Positions 12,981-20,561 of a stretch of DNA of 45,256 nt are shown one piece after another. Position 1 is the first letter of the stretch; each line of letters starts with the position of its first letter. The position numbers and the translations under genes are program-made. The stretch comes from a virus: positions 1 to 45,256 of the IMG/VR virus record IMGVR_UViG_3300042887_002198; one strand, written 5' to 3'. The notes below the pieces were generated by a model that was not told the DNA's origin, ran no database searches, and saw nothing but the letters and a program-made list of their open reading frames with translations.

Positions 12981-13168
12981 TGTGTTGTTGGGTTGTGGTA
13001 TTTTATTTTGTTTTGGTTTCAGAGAGAGTATCATACCACATTTCATACTCTTCTCCGCTTTGTGTATAGACTCAACTTTCGCTATAGTCTCACACGAGTG
13101 TAGAGTCAGCTAACATAGCAGTCTCCATTTGTTTTGTAGATTTCCTACAAAATTATTTATCAAAGCAT

Positions 13169-13738
13169 TTATGTCCAAAGGACTTTTACATGTCGCACAA
13201 TGGTCGTCATTGCATCTTGATCACGCTGTTCAATCAAAGATTCTAGACGATTTGTTTCAGCGTATGCTTCAGCAAAACTCATACCATACAGCGTTTCGCA
13301 TGAACGCATACATCTTGATTTGTTTCCTGCGGCATCAAACGTTGGCTCTTCAAATACGCCATGAACACCAGGAAGCATCTTTGGGTAGCTGTCATCATGC
13401 GCAGCTTGCATTGCATCACGTTCATGTTTAACATAATTATAGGCATCACGCAATTCGCCATATGTTTTCTGGATATCATCAATATATTCTTGTGTAATGT
13501 GACCAGCCGCAAGTTCTTTACTCCAATCGGTGTCAAGTTGACTCAATCCTTTTTCTTTCTCTACAAAGTCAATTAGGATTGCAAACAATACACGCGGTAC
13601 CAATTCGACTTTATCACAGTATGTGCGCGGGATGACTCGTGTAAGCCAACGCTGCTGTGGAATAAAGAAACCACGAATGCTCCAGTAAAGACAGGAACGT
13701 GCATAGCTGTTGGTAAATAATAGTATCAGTCTTTTCAT
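13169..13738 (-). CDS. conserved phage hypothetical
   Basis: 189 residues. The N-terminus is aromatic (RSCLYWSIRGFFIPQQRW), followed by a helical region (SQLDTDWSKELAAGH, ITQEYIDDIQKTYGELRDAY) and a late segment with SRCMRSCETLYGMS. No signal or clear membrane helix is seen. Its ATG overlaps the end of the metallophosphoesterase gene (13735), so they are coupled. I recognise no named family. A weak 8-bp hairpin (13134-13154) lies past its end. Confidence 0.78.
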   Translation of the reverse strand: MKRLILLFTNSYARSCLYWSIRGFFIPQQRWLTRVIPRTYCDKVELVPRVLFAILIDFVEKEKGLSQLDTDWSKELAAGHITQEYIDDIQKTYGELRDAYNYVKHERDAMQAAHDDSYPKMLPGVHGVFEEPTFDAAGNKSRCMRSCETLYGMSFAEAYAETNRLESLIEQRDQDAMTTIVRHVKVLWT

Positions 13739-14394
13739 ATGTATTTTAATTTAAAATTTCCGTCATCATATATCTCAATGTATGAACATGTTTCATCGCA
13801 AAAGCTTCCGCTGTTGGCATAGGTGCAATTGGCATAAACGCGTACTTCAGGATAGTGTGTATGACCAGCTAACAATACATCGTGCGCACGGCCATGCTTT
13901 TGAACAAACCTTTCACGAATAGTATCCTTAGCTCTAATCCATGATTTGCTAAGCTGTTTGATCTTGCGTGTAAAGCGATGGCGACGATCAAACTTTTGAA
14001 TCCAGTAGTATGCTCCAGTAAAGAACCATGTAATGAATGGGCGTTCGCTGATCCACTCATCATAGTTATGGCCGTGCTCTATGCGAAACTTTACGCCGTT
14101 TATCTCTATAGCATAATGATCAACCAAATCCATGCCAGCTATTGCGCTCAAGAATTCTGCGTCTTCATCATGATTGCCGTATACCAATACCACATGATGA
14201 CTTTTTGATAGCTTGCGAATTTTGCTAAGAATCTTCCAATCCTTTTTATCATAGCGATGAAATGAATAGTTGTCAAACAAGTCTCCATTGATGACGAGTG
14301 TGTTAAATTTAAAGTTCAGTACCTGCAGCACCTTTTCTTTTTGACTTACACTGGTGCCCAAGTGAACATCGCTAATGACTAGCGTATTAATCAT
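13735..14394 (-). CDS. metallophosphoesterase (LpxH/UDP-diacylglucosamine hydrolase-like)
   Basis: 219 residues. The calcineurin-like motifs are in order: SDVHLG (8-13), NGDLFDN (about 36-42), YGNHDED (about 76-82), EHGHNYD, and the C-terminal GHTHYPE. These bind two metal ions and hydrolyse phosphoesters. The spacing resembles LpxH-type enzymes more than gp47-type nucleases. The substrate could be a nucleotide, a lipid precursor or RNA 2',3'-cyclic phosphate; sequence does not decide. It is surrounded by small phage genes. Confidence 0.87.
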   Translation of the reverse strand: MINTLVISDVHLGTSVSQKEKVLQVLNFKFNTLVINGDLFDNYSFHRYDKKDWKILSKIRKLSKSHHVVLVYGNHDEDAEFLSAIAGMDLVDHYAIEINGVKFRIEHGHNYDEWISERPFITWFFTGAYYWIQKFDRRHRFTRKIKQLSKSWIRAKDTIRERFVQKHGRAHDVLLAGHTHYPEVRVYANCTYANSGSFCDETCSYIEIYDDGNFKLKYI

Positions 14395-14683
14395 TGGTTA
14401 CTGTTTCATCAGATAGTTCGTCACGATTCATTGCAGCTGTAATATAGCCTATTAGAATGGTTGTCATTTCTGCTTGAATGCGATCATCGCTCCAGCCTGA
14501 TTCTTTACGAAAGTCGAGAATCATTTCTGCTATGCGCAATGACTCCATCAATAGAGCGCCATCAGCAAATACGTCATATACTTGTGTGCGGTATGCATTG
14601 CTAGACCGATGGTTGAAGCGCAATTCAACGTCAGATGTTTCTTTAAAGTGATGTGTGATAGCGACTGAGATAAGTGGAATCAT
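14387..14683 (-). CDS. hypothetical helical protein
   Basis: 98 residues, MIPLISVAITHHFKETSDVELRF.... The second half (ADGALLMESLRIAEMILDF) is helical. It overlaps the metallophosphoesterase start by 8 nt. No recognised family. Confidence 0.72.
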   Translation of the reverse strand: MIPLISVAITHHFKETSDVELRFNHRSSNAYRTQVYDVFADGALLMESLRIAEMILDFRKESGWSDDRIQAEMTTILIGYITAAMNRDELSDETVTND

Positions 14684-14688
14684 AAGTG

Positions 14689-14964
14689 TTATTTGCTTTC
14701 TTTAAATGTTACAGTGCCTTCCCATACACCAAAGTCGCTTTGCTCGCGCATTGTCCATGTCTCAGGCACTTCTCCTTCACGCATAGGTCGCGTAGTATAC
14801 CATAATGAAGAATTGCCTTCTTTAGACGTCTTCCAAGTTGCAATAACAAATTTGTTTCCAAGTGGAACGTCTACATTCATGTTTCCGCCAAAGGCCTTAG
14901 CTCGTTGGTTTTCTGTGCATGATAATAGTAATGCTGATGCAAGGATTAGTGGCAGTAGTTTCAT
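14689..14964 (-). CDS. small lipoprotein
   Basis: 91 residues. MKLLPLILASALLLSCTEN is a signal peptide with a lipobox (LLSC, Cys16), predicting a lipid-anchored protein. The mature part has WKTSKEGNSSLWYTTRPM and WEGTVTF, beta-rich, with no recognised domain. Phage lipoproteins often act in superinfection exclusion or lysis; no direct evidence here. Confidence 0.72.
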   Translation of the reverse strand: MKLLPLILASALLLSCTENQRAKAFGGNMNVDVPLGNKFVIATWKTSKEGNSSLWYTTRPMREGEVPETWTMREQSDFGVWEGTVTFKESK

Positions 14965-15017
14965 ATTGATAATTTATTGGTTTTCTAAAATGTATTTGGC
15001 GAGGATGTATTTTTCTT

Positions 15018-15152
15018 TTAGAGAAGGCTAACAGCTTTACCGCGAAAGGCTACAATTACAGCATTAAGTGCCGTGCCAATTGCACAAATAAGAAACATGG
15101 TGCCTAGCCAGATCCAAAATGAAGAGAAGACGAATTTAAGTATTTCAAGCAT
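15018..15152 (-). CDS. small membrane protein (44 residues)
   Basis: MLEILKFVFSSFWIWLGTMF continues LICAIGTALNAVIVAFRGKAVSLL. It has one long or two short hydrophobic helices with a positively charged C-terminus. It fills the gap between the 15168-15413 gene and the lipoprotein gene, with a clean ATG and stop. Confidence 0.6.
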   Translation of the reverse strand: MLEILKFVFSSFWIWLGTMFLICAIGTALNAVIVAFRGKAVSLL

Positions 15153-15167
15153 AATCGTATTGTTGTG

Positions 15168-15413
15168 TTAGCAGAGAATCCTATCGGTTTTTGGGAAGTG
15201 GCTTTTTTCTAGAAGAACCTTTTGATCGTGCGTGATGGTTTCCATGATCTTCTTAGCATAGTGTACTGGGTCAAATTCTACAAGTCCCACATCGTTATAT
15301 CCACCACAGCTGAGGAAAAGCGCAATGTCGCGCAATGCATCCTCTGCTGCAGCTGCTTTTAGTTCTGCCGCTTCGGCTCGGTGTAGTAATAATATTGTGT
15401 CACTGTTGGTCAT
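15168..15413 (-). CDS. hypothetical protein
   Basis: 81 residues, an Ala/Glu-rich N-terminal helix (LLHRAEAAELKAAAAEDALRD) that may form a coiled coil, then a mixed tail ending KSHFPKTDRILC. No family recognised. Part of a run of small early genes. Confidence 0.7.
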   Translation of the reverse strand: MTNSDTILLLHRAEAAELKAAAAEDALRDIALFLSCGGYNDVGLVEFDPVHYAKKIMETITHDQKVLLEKSHFPKTDRILC

Positions 15414-15417
15414 ATTA

Positions 15418-15618
15418 TCAAATGGTATGCTTTACTAGAGTCTGCAGCAGGTGATCATAGTCACCACTCATGCAATCATCCAACACAGCTTTAATTTCAG
15501 CAGCTGTGCGCCCTTGCTGCCGAGCTGCTTTTTGAAATGCTCCCATGAGTGAGAATGCATTACCGTCAAGGCCAACAAGTTTTAGTTTAATTGCTTCACA
15601 ATGTAGTGTTTCAGTCAT
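15418..15618 (-). CDS. small conserved phage protein (GLDGNAFSLMGAF family)
   Basis: 66 residues. KLVGLDGNAFSLMGAFQKAA, then EIKAVLDDCMSGDYDHLLQTL is a pattern I recall from numerous small phage proteins of unknown function (GNAFxLMG...DYDHLL). It is soluble and helical. Four nt separate it from the next gene. Confidence 0.78.
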   Translation of the reverse strand: MTETLHCEAIKLKLVGLDGNAFSLMGAFQKAARQQGRTAAEIKAVLDDCMSGDYDHLLQTLVKHTI

Positions 15619-15619
15619 A

Positions 15620-16006
15620 TTATTTTATTTCAATTGCGTTCCATTTACTGTTAAAACCATAGTATACATTTTTCTCATAGTATCTTTTGACTAGACCTTT
15701 ACCAGCATTCATATTGACGATATCTTTATACTCGCTGAACACTATTTCGTCAACACTATCTGTGATGATGACCATTTTATTATTAATCATAACATTTGAT
15801 AGGATTTTTACAGGTACTTCTTTAATAAAGGTTGTCTCTGTATTAGCATCTACAATCGTAGCTGGCATCAACCCAAACATCGCTGAAAACATTAATGGTA
15901 AAAGAATACATGCTGGAGAGGTTGAATCACCACTCATATCCATGGCGAATCCAAGGGAAAAGGTCAACGGGAGTAGTATAAAAAATGTAATTTCAATCCA
16001 TGTCAT
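15620..16006 (-). CDS. membrane protein with N-terminal hydrophobic segments
   Basis: 128 residues. The N-terminus has two hydrophobic stretches (IEITFFILLPLTFSLGFAM; ACILLPLMFSAMFGLMPATI). The rest is a soluble beta-rich domain (VKILSNVMINNKMVIITDS, VYYGFNSKWNAIEIK). It is probably an inner-membrane protein; no family recognised. Confidence 0.72.
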   Translation of the reverse strand: MTWIEITFFILLPLTFSLGFAMDMSGDSTSPACILLPLMFSAMFGLMPATIVDANTETTFIKEVPVKILSNVMINNKMVIITDSVDEIVFSEYKDIVNMNAGKGLVKRYYEKNVYYGFNSKWNAIEIK

Positions 16007-16028
16007 AATTTTATTGTATTAGAGTTTC

Positions 16029-16217
16029 TTACCAATGAGTATATTCAACAATTGCTCCATCCTCGCAACGCCATTTAGCATGAACGTAACTTTCAACGCA
16101 GCTATCATCACATGTCTCAAAAATGCCTAAGCGTTCACGAAGATCATACATAGCTTCAACATAAGCTTTGCAGGCTCCTGCTGCTTCTTCGCGGGTGTTA
16201 TAAATGATTTCTTTCAT
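16029..16217 (-). CDS. hypothetical protein
   Basis: 62 residues, MKEIIYNTREEAAGACKAYV then CDDSCVESYVHAKW, with four cysteines. A TATAAT box ends 6 nt before its ATG (16224-16229), the same spacing as in the leaderless set, although no good -35 is seen. It lies downstream of the Cys-rich mini-protein. Confidence 0.68.
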   Translation of the reverse strand: MKEIIYNTREEAAGACKAYVEAMYDLRERLGIFETCDDSCVESYVHAKWRCEDGAIVEYTHW

Positions 16218-16236
16218 ACTCTTATTATATTAGTGA

Positions 16237-16320
16237 TTAACAACCGCAGCATGGTGCATCTTCGCAGCCGCACGGTGAGTCATTTGGAGAATCTTCAATG
16301 TCGTATTTCATATTGGTCAT
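16237..16320 (-). CDS. 27-residue cysteine-rich peptide
   Basis: MTNMKYDIEDSPNDSPCGCE continues DAPCCGC. Five of the last eleven residues are Cys (CGCEDAPCCGC), like a miniature metal-binding or metallothionein-like tail. The ORF is the first after a strong promoter and carries the GTAAGGCAAACCACTAC leader, both marks of real genes here. It is short, so the call depends on this context. A second Met at position 4 is an alternative start. Confidence 0.55.
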   Translation of the reverse strand: MTNMKYDIEDSPNDSPCGCEDAPCCGC

Positions 16321-16348
16321 AATCAGTAGTGGTTTGCCTTACGAGATT

Positions 16349-16377
16349 ATTATACACTAAAAAAAGCGTCTTGTAAA
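16349..16377 (-). promoter_or_regulatory. sigma70-type early promoter with conserved leader
   Basis: Minus strand TTTACA (16372-16377), 17 nt, TATAAT (16349-16354), then CGTAAGGCAAACCACTAC. An IHF-like element lies upstream at 16410-16429, with ATGCATGCAT in between. Confidence 0.85.
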
Positions 16378-16409
16378 GGAAAAAATGCATGCATTTTTTT
16401 GTGTTTTTG

Positions 16410-16429
16410 TTGATTTTCAATGAGTTACG
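16410..16429. repeat. IHF-like repeated element, copy b
   Basis: The plus strand reads TTGATTTTCAATGAGTTACG, one mismatch from the IHF core (TTTCAA instead of WATCAA, then N4-TTA). It overlaps the last codons of the 16425-16883 gene and sits 32 bp upstream of a -35 box. Confidence 0.6.
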
Positions 16430-16883
16430 GCATTATCTTTACAGCCGTCACTGTATCAGCGAGTTCGCATACTTTATGGGAGATATGAAGCATTGGGCTT
16501 CCATCATACCAGACAGCATCATCGATGTATAATCCATAACCGTATACCCGATTCAGAGTGGTCAAGTCACGCACATCAAAGCCTACAAGATCATCCATGT
16601 TGATTGGTGGTTTTTCCCAGCTGAAACTTTGCATAGTAAACATCTTTTGATTGTTGCGATATTCGTCCAATCCTTCAACCCAGAATTCTTCCAGATATAC
16701 ATAAGTGCTGCTGCTGTTGAGGCTGGTTTTTCTTACAGTATATTCTTGCCCTGGCACAAGAAGAGTCTTTTCATCTTCAATCACATTGGTAAAATATCCC
16801 CATTCCGCTGGAGCTTTAAAAGTAATCTTTTGCCCAGGCAGAGGGAGTCCGTGCAGTTTGCTGTATTTGTTGAATATGCTCAT
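16425..16883 (-). CDS. conserved phage hypothetical (beta-rich)
   Basis: 152 residues, MSIFNKYSKLHGLPLPGQKI.... It is beta-rich with many aromatic residues (STYVYLEEFWVEGLDEYRN, VYGYGLYIDDAVWYDG). No signal peptide or known catalytic motif. It overlaps the Pth2 stop by 4 nt, so it is coupled to it. Confidence 0.75.
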   Translation of the reverse strand: MSIFNKYSKLHGLPLPGQKITFKAPAEWGYFTNVIEDEKTLLVPGQEYTVRKTSLNSSSTYVYLEEFWVEGLDEYRNNQKMFTMQSFSWEKPPINMDDLVGFDVRDLTTLNRVYGYGLYIDDAVWYDGSPMLHISHKVCELADTVTAVKIMP

Positions 16884-17299
16884 AGGAGTGGTAGTAGTGA
16901 AGTTACGCCGTGGAAGCGATCATCATAATGAGGACCAATTGCAATGCAGGTTTTTGTTGGCACACCGCCAAACTCGGTTGTACCGTTGTCGGTTATCAGA
17001 TGTGAGGTTAATCCTGCGGCCTTTGCGGCTGCATGAACAGCTTCAAGAGCGGCTTCGCTGTCAACATAACATACAATCTTTCGGAAAGAATTCTTCAACC
17101 AATGATCAATTTCATCGGCATGTGTTTCACTCCAAATGGTATCGGTACAAAACCAATATTCTTGTGTAACTGCTAAGCGCTCTTTGCGCATACGCTCAGT
17201 TAGAAATGCCATGCTGGCATGACCTCCTTGTGCAACCATTTTTCCTTTGCGCATATTTAGATCATTGCGCATTACAATTACCTGTTTAGTATTCTTCAT
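16880..17299 (-). CDS. pth2: peptidyl-tRNA hydrolase, Pth2 type
   Basis: 139 residues. VIVMRNDLNMRKGKMVAQGGHASMA matches the Pth2 N-terminal signature (VxRxDLxMxxGKxAAQxxHA), followed by FRKIVCYVDSEAAL, GLTSHLITDNGTTEFGG and TCIAIGPHYDDRF. Pth2 enzymes, the archaeal and eukaryotic type, release tRNA from peptidyl-tRNA that drops off ribosomes. The length (about 115-140) fits a complete enzyme. In a phage with RtcB and cREC nearby it suggests defence against tRNA or translation damage, or recycling in late infection. Its ATG lies within the end of the HAD gene. Confidence 0.88.
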   Translation of the reverse strand: MKNTKQVIVMRNDLNMRKGKMVAQGGHASMAFLTERMRKERLAVTQEYWFCTDTIWSETHADEIDHWLKNSFRKIVCYVDSEAALEAVHAAAKAAGLTSHLITDNGTTEFGGVPTKTCIAIGPHYDDRFHGVTSLLPLL

Positions 17300-17819
17300 T
17301 GTGTAGTGTATTTAGAAAATGTTTTACGTCCTTTTCAAATGTACAGTCAGGATAGGTTATACCATAGTATGCTTGCACATGATGATAGCGGCTGCTATCA
17401 ATACCAATCAGTCTCATCTTTTCGATGTTATGTCTGGGATGCAGATTGTCAATAAGTACATTGTGGGCGTGTGATAGCGTCGCATGTGGAAGCGTTGTTC
17501 TTGAGCCGTATGCTAACGGATACTCATGTTGTTGCAACGTTTCACGCGTAAGAATATGACTATCATCAAAGTTCCATCCAGCTAGCTCTGATATTTTACT
17601 AGCATAATCTCGAGTACTAGCTGTAAGAATATAAACATTCTCATGCCCTAATAACTCTCGACTATACTCAATAAGAGATGCAGCAGCTGGGCGCACCTTT
17701 GTGTGGTACTTGTGACGGTCGCCATCAAGTGTAAACATAAAGTGATGGCCCTCAAAATCTGCATTAAACGATGTATGCATTAAGCATTCATCAATGTCCC
17801 AAAATATATTCTTAATCAT
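17286..17819 (-). CDS. HAD-family phosphatase (NIF/FCP-like)
   Basis: About 177 residues starting MIKNIFWDIDECLMH. The DxD motif is WDIDECL near residue 8, followed by a TLDGDRHKYHTKVRP segment, VYILTASTRDYA (motif II Thr), and NVLIDNLHPRH with the motif IV Asp. The arrangement is like NLI/FCP-type phosphatases. The ATG overlaps the preceding stop (ATGA). Possible substrates include nucleotides or nucleic-acid ends; the family is broad and I do not assign one. Confidence 0.82.
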   Translation of the reverse strand: MIKNIFWDIDECLMHTSFNADFEGHHFMFTLDGDRHKYHTKVRPAAASLIEYSRELLGHENVYILTASTRDYASKISELAGWNFDDSHILTRETLQQHEYPLAYGSRTTLPHATLSHAHNVLIDNLHPRHNIEKMRLIGIDSSRYHHVQAYYGITYPDCTFEKDVKHFLNTLHNEEY

Positions 17820-18034
17820 AATGTTGTTGTAATATCCCAATGATGTATAAACTCTTTAAATCCACCGCGCCATTCCCACGATCCATCTCTTAATATGAAA
17901 TCACCAGCGCCTTCAATATCAGCAGACACAAGTTGAGCTTCACAATGGCGATCAGTTAATCCCCAACTTGTATACTTGCGACCCATAATGATTGGGTATT
18001 TCTCTAATAGTGTTTTTTGTATAATGTTGTCCAT
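17816..18034 (-). CDS. small conserved hypothetical
   Basis: 72 residues starting MDNIIQKTLLEKYPIIMGRK. The pattern GRKYTSWGLTDRHCEAQL, then FILRDGSWEWRGGFKEF is soluble with several Trp. No family recognised. The ATG at 18032-18034 follows the preceding stop by 2 nt; the longer frame would run through the neighbouring gene. Confidence 0.72.
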   Translation of the reverse strand: MDNIIQKTLLEKYPIIMGRKYTSWGLTDRHCEAQLVSADIEGAGDFILRDGSWEWRGGFKEFIHHWDITTTL

Positions 18035-18036
18035 TT

Positions 18037-18195
18037 TTACCAATGATGTATTGCGTTTGCTATAATAAAACCGCAGGTGATTAGATTTATAATCCAAAAG
18101 AATGATCTGATAGCTGCTGCAGCATCTGCTTCACCGCTGTCATTACTAATCTTATTGCCCATGGTTTTACACCATACACGCCATGCTCTCTTCAT
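18037..18195 (-). CDS. small membrane protein (52 residues)
   Basis: MKRAWRVWCKTMGNKISNDS, then a C-terminal hydrophobic helix (FFWIINLITCGFIIANAI). The ATG overlaps the preceding stop (TAATG). One predicted transmembrane segment with a basic N-terminus. Function unknown. Confidence 0.65.
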   Translation of the reverse strand: MKRAWRVWCKTMGNKISNDSGEADAAAAIRSFFWIINLITCGFIIANAIHHW

Positions 18196-18467
18196 TAAAA
18201 TTCGTCTAGGTAATCTTGTTGGTATTCGTTGACGCCGCATTCTTTGCATTGATCCCACAGTAGTCCAAGACCCGGTCCTTCCCAATCTCCGCATTTTAAA
18301 TAGGCACAATAGCCATTTTCTTGGGTTGGCTTGGTAGGGTCACGATCCCAAAAAGGACACAGTTGCATCTTGCCAGCAGCATCACGCGTATAGCAATATG
18401 ATCCTTCGGGAATCATGCTCTTGCATTGTTCAGCTGTCAATTTTAATGTATATGTTTCAATTCCCAT
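18195..18467 (-). CDS. cysteine-rich hypothetical, probable zinc-binding protein
   Basis: 90 residues, MGIETYTLKLTAEQCKSMIPEGSYCYT.... Seven Cys occur, with a patch LCPFWDRDP, GYCAYLKCGDW and DQCKECGVNE. The CxxC in the C-terminal part suggests a zinc-bound fold. It overlaps the upstream gene end by 11 nt. Confidence 0.72.
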   Translation of the reverse strand: MGIETYTLKLTAEQCKSMIPEGSYCYTRDAAGKMQLCPFWDRDPTKPTQENGYCAYLKCGDWEGPGLGLLWDQCKECGVNEYQQDYLDEF

Positions 18468-18726
18468 CTTCAGATATAAGCTGATATTCTAAACGATACT
18501 TACACAATGTGAATTCAAGAAAATTCTCTAGTGCATAGCGGTCTCCATTACTGTCAACGCTATCAAGCAGATCAGCTTTACACATTCTATCATTAGTATA
18601 AAAATAAGAGGTGTGTGGAAGAACACTCGAATAAACAAAATGTACTCCTCCTAAAGCATCGACATGCGTGCACGCATAGCGGCCTGATGGTTTATGTTTG
18701 TATAGATATACCGTTTCCTCTTTCAT
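18457..18726 (-). CDS. hypothetical protein
   Basis: 89 residues, starts MKEETVYLYKHKPSGRYACT. Aromatic-rich, soluble, with a helical C-terminus (ALENFLEFTLCKYRLEYQL). Four nt overlap with the cREC gene. No recognised family. Confidence 0.72.
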   Translation of the reverse strand: MKEETVYLYKHKPSGRYACTHVDALGGVHFVYSSVLPHTSYFYTNDRMCKADLLDSVDSNGDRYALENFLEFTLCKYRLEYQLISEDGN

Positions 18727-19127
18727 TCTGTTAATGCTTTTGCAATTTCTTTACGACCCCATTCGTTAGCACTGTGAATATAACACTTTGGTAACTGCAC
18801 ACCAGCAGCTTCACATTGTTGCACTAAGTATTGAGCACATGCGCGACCAGTCAGGTTCTTAAGATTGCCATATTCAATAACTCCAGTTTGCTGTGTGACG
18901 CTAAAGTAATGAATGATGTGTTCTTCATGCAGGTCATGGTCAAATGACACTGTCTTCGGAATCATATGTTTGACCATCAAACAAAATTCTGAATAGTCGC
19001 GAACAACTACCCAATTGTCAGCTGCTATGCCACTCTTGTCCGTCAGCTTGCATTTGTCATCATAAAGATATGCGGCCTCAGGATTGCGCAAGTCGTCAAG
19101 AAAAAGGTTATATGAGGTAAGAGCCAT
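18723..19127 (-). CDS. cREC (cyclic-phosphate-processing receiver-like) domain protein
   Basis: About 134 residues starting MALTSYNLFLDDLRNP. FLDDLRNP, then WVVVRDYSEF, then VSFDHDLHEEH and the end CYIHSANEWGRKEIAKAL match the cREC family, a receiver-like domain predicted to handle 2',3'-cyclic phosphate nucleic-acid ends and often linked with RNA repair genes. The FDHDL Asp residues would form the metal site. An RtcB gene lies about 1.4 kb upstream on the same strand, supporting a shared RNA-repair role. The longer frame (to 19172) overlaps the upstream gene more and was rejected. Confidence 0.8.
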   Translation of the reverse strand: MALTSYNLFLDDLRNPEAAYLYDDKCKLTDKSGIAADNWVVVRDYSEFCLMVKHMIPKTVSFDHDLHEEHIIHYFSVTQQTGVIEYGNLKNLTGRACAQYLVQQCEAAGVQLPKCYIHSANEWGRKEIAKALTE

Positions 19128-19299
19128 TTGCTTGTGTACCAAATATATTGTATACCTGCTCAAAGAATTCACGCGTCATTTTTTCACTGGTTGGCGATTC
19201 AATTTCCTCAAGCAATGGATTGGTCAATACATCTTGATCGGCCAAACCATATTCACGTTTCCATTCTTTAAGTGTCTTTTTTTCGTTTTCTAAATTCAT
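19108..19299 (-). CDS. hypothetical protein
   Basis: 63 residues, MNLENEKKTLKEWKREYGLA then ESPTSEKMTREFFEQVYNIF. Helical and acidic. Its ATG overlaps the upstream stop (ATGA). No recognised family. Confidence 0.65.
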   Translation of the reverse strand: MNLENEKKTLKEWKREYGLADQDVLTNPLLEEIESPTSEKMTREFFEQVYNIFGTQANGSYLI

Positions 19300-19502
19300 A
19301 TTGTGTTTTTATTTAATAGCTCACAAAATTCCTTATATGATATTGGAATATCGCTTGCAACAATCACTGTCACATTTTCCTCATAGTGTAACCAGTCGGC
19401 TACGCTTTTCTTACTGAAAGCTTTATCCCAATTGGAACGCCCTTCACTACTGAGAATGCCGCTCTTAATTTCAGCACCTGTTATATCATTCTTACTTGCC
19501 AT
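19296..19502 (-). CDS. hypothetical protein
   Basis: 68 residues, MASKNDITGAEIKSGILSSE then KAFSKKSVADWLHYEENVTV and ISYKEFCELL. The ITGAEIKSG... pattern is one I associate with small phage proteins of unknown function. Soluble; overlaps its neighbours by 4 and 11 nt. Confidence 0.68.
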   Translation of the reverse strand: MASKNDITGAEIKSGILSSEGRSNWDKAFSKKSVADWLHYEENVTVIVASDIPISYKEFCELLNKNTI

Positions 19503-19707
19503 AAAGGTTTTCCTTTACCATTTGAGAATAAGAATCTTCGTGTTCATAGCTATTAAAAATGTAATCAAAAAGCCATGAGTTGTCTTCATCAAGATCACAC
19601 TCTTCACATAGAGTAGAGTATACGGTTTCTTGAAGTTTGTTTAAATCGCTTATTGCGCTGCGCGCAGTTTCAATCTTCGCTATCTGTTCTTGTGTTAACT
19701 TTTTCAT
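19492..19707 (-). CDS. hypothetical helical acidic protein
   Basis: 71 residues, MKKLTQEQIAKIETARSAIS then LCEECDLDEDNSWLFDYIF. A helix-rich acidic protein with two nearby Cys. No known family. Confidence 0.65.
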   Translation of the reverse strand: MKKLTQEQIAKIETARSAISDLNKLQETVYSTLCEECDLDEDNSWLFDYIFNSYEHEDSYSQMVKENLYGK

Positions 19708-19837
19708 ATCTTTCAGTTAATCTGTTCAATGCAAGTGCATAATTTAATTGTTTAATAGTCCGAGCATCACTATAAAAAGTTTTGCCTCGGAAAGTATACA
19801 ATTCTTGTTTAGTTGTTTCTTCAGTACCAGTGGTCAT
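19670..19837 (-). CDS. hypothetical protein
   Basis: About 55 residues if started at MTTGTEETTKQELYTFRGK (ATG 19835-19837); an alternative ATG lies at 19855. It overlaps the next gene by 38 nt. It contains FRGKTFYSDARTIKQLNYAL. No family recognised. Confidence 0.55.
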   Translation of the reverse strand: MTTGTEETTKQELYTFRGKTFYSDARTIKQLNYALALNRLTERYEKVNTRTDSED

Positions 19838-20525
19838 ATTTTTTTCTATATTCATTTATGAGAGTTTGAGTTTTAGATAGTTTGATTGCAAGATCTTCAA
19901 TGCCAAAAACGGGTTGATCTTCAATCAGTACTGCTTCGATGTTGTCAATAAGACGCTGCTCAGCATTTGGATTTTTATGACGCATTTCATGACATCGCGC
20001 GCGATTTTCAGCCATGGCCGCTTCTCTCGCGGTACGGCGATCCTCAATTTCCTGTTGTGTATATTTGACTGGTAGTGTATGTTCGCTCTGCGAAATTTGA
20101 ATCAGTTGCCCATTTTGAAACAATGATTTATATTCAACCCAACCATCCGCAAACATATCTTGTTGATAGTCATCACCAGTTTTTTTATCAGCATGAGGAT
20201 AACTGTCATAAAAATGAACCACTCCGTTAAAGTGAAGACACTGTTCTGTCCATTCGCGAACAACTTTATTGTAGCCGAGATTCCAAAATGCCTGCAATGG
20301 TGTTGCATCATCTTCTTTATTTTCAGGAGTGTCTACCCATTCATATTCCTTACAGTTAACCAATAAGCACCCATCTGCAGTAATGGTGTATGAAGCCATC
20401 CCTTGATTTGGTGTATCTTTAGTTTGAAACGCAATGTCTCCAACAGTTTTGCCCCAGCGATCAATCAATGCCTGTGGGCATGATGGCAGCGGATATTCAC
20501 AATGTATATAGTCGAACAGTCCCAT
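19821..20525 (-). CDS. conserved phage protein beginning MGLFDYIHCEYPLP
   Basis: 234 residues. The opening MGLFDYIHCEYPLPSCPQ and the FQTKDT pattern recur in a widespread family of phage and bacterial proteins of unknown function. A helical charged segment (EIEDRRTAREAAMAENRARC) and an IEAVL...IEDLAIKL end follow. No enzyme motif is seen. A possible TATAAT (20529-20534) with TTGAAA at 16 nt upstream sits very close to the ATG. It follows RtcB by 36 nt. Confidence 0.78.
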   Translation of the reverse strand: MGLFDYIHCEYPLPSCPQALIDRWGKTVGDIAFQTKDTPNQGMASYTITADGCLLVNCKEYEWVDTPENKEDDATPLQAFWNLGYNKVVREWTEQCLHFNGVVHFYDSYPHADKKTGDDYQQDMFADGWVEYKSLFQNGQLIQISQSEHTLPVKYTQQEIEDRRTAREAAMAENRARCHEMRHKNPNAEQRLIDNIEAVLIEDQPVFGIEDLAIKLSKTQTLINEYRKKYDHWY

Positions 20526-20561
20526 AGTATTATATATTAAGCGGTTTATTTTTCAAACAGT

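Noticed and set aside
13134-13154. Hairpin TTTTGTAG/CTACAAAA after the 13169 gene as a terminator.
   Set aside because: The 8-bp stem is AT-rich and is not followed by a T run on the minus strand; too weak to annotate.
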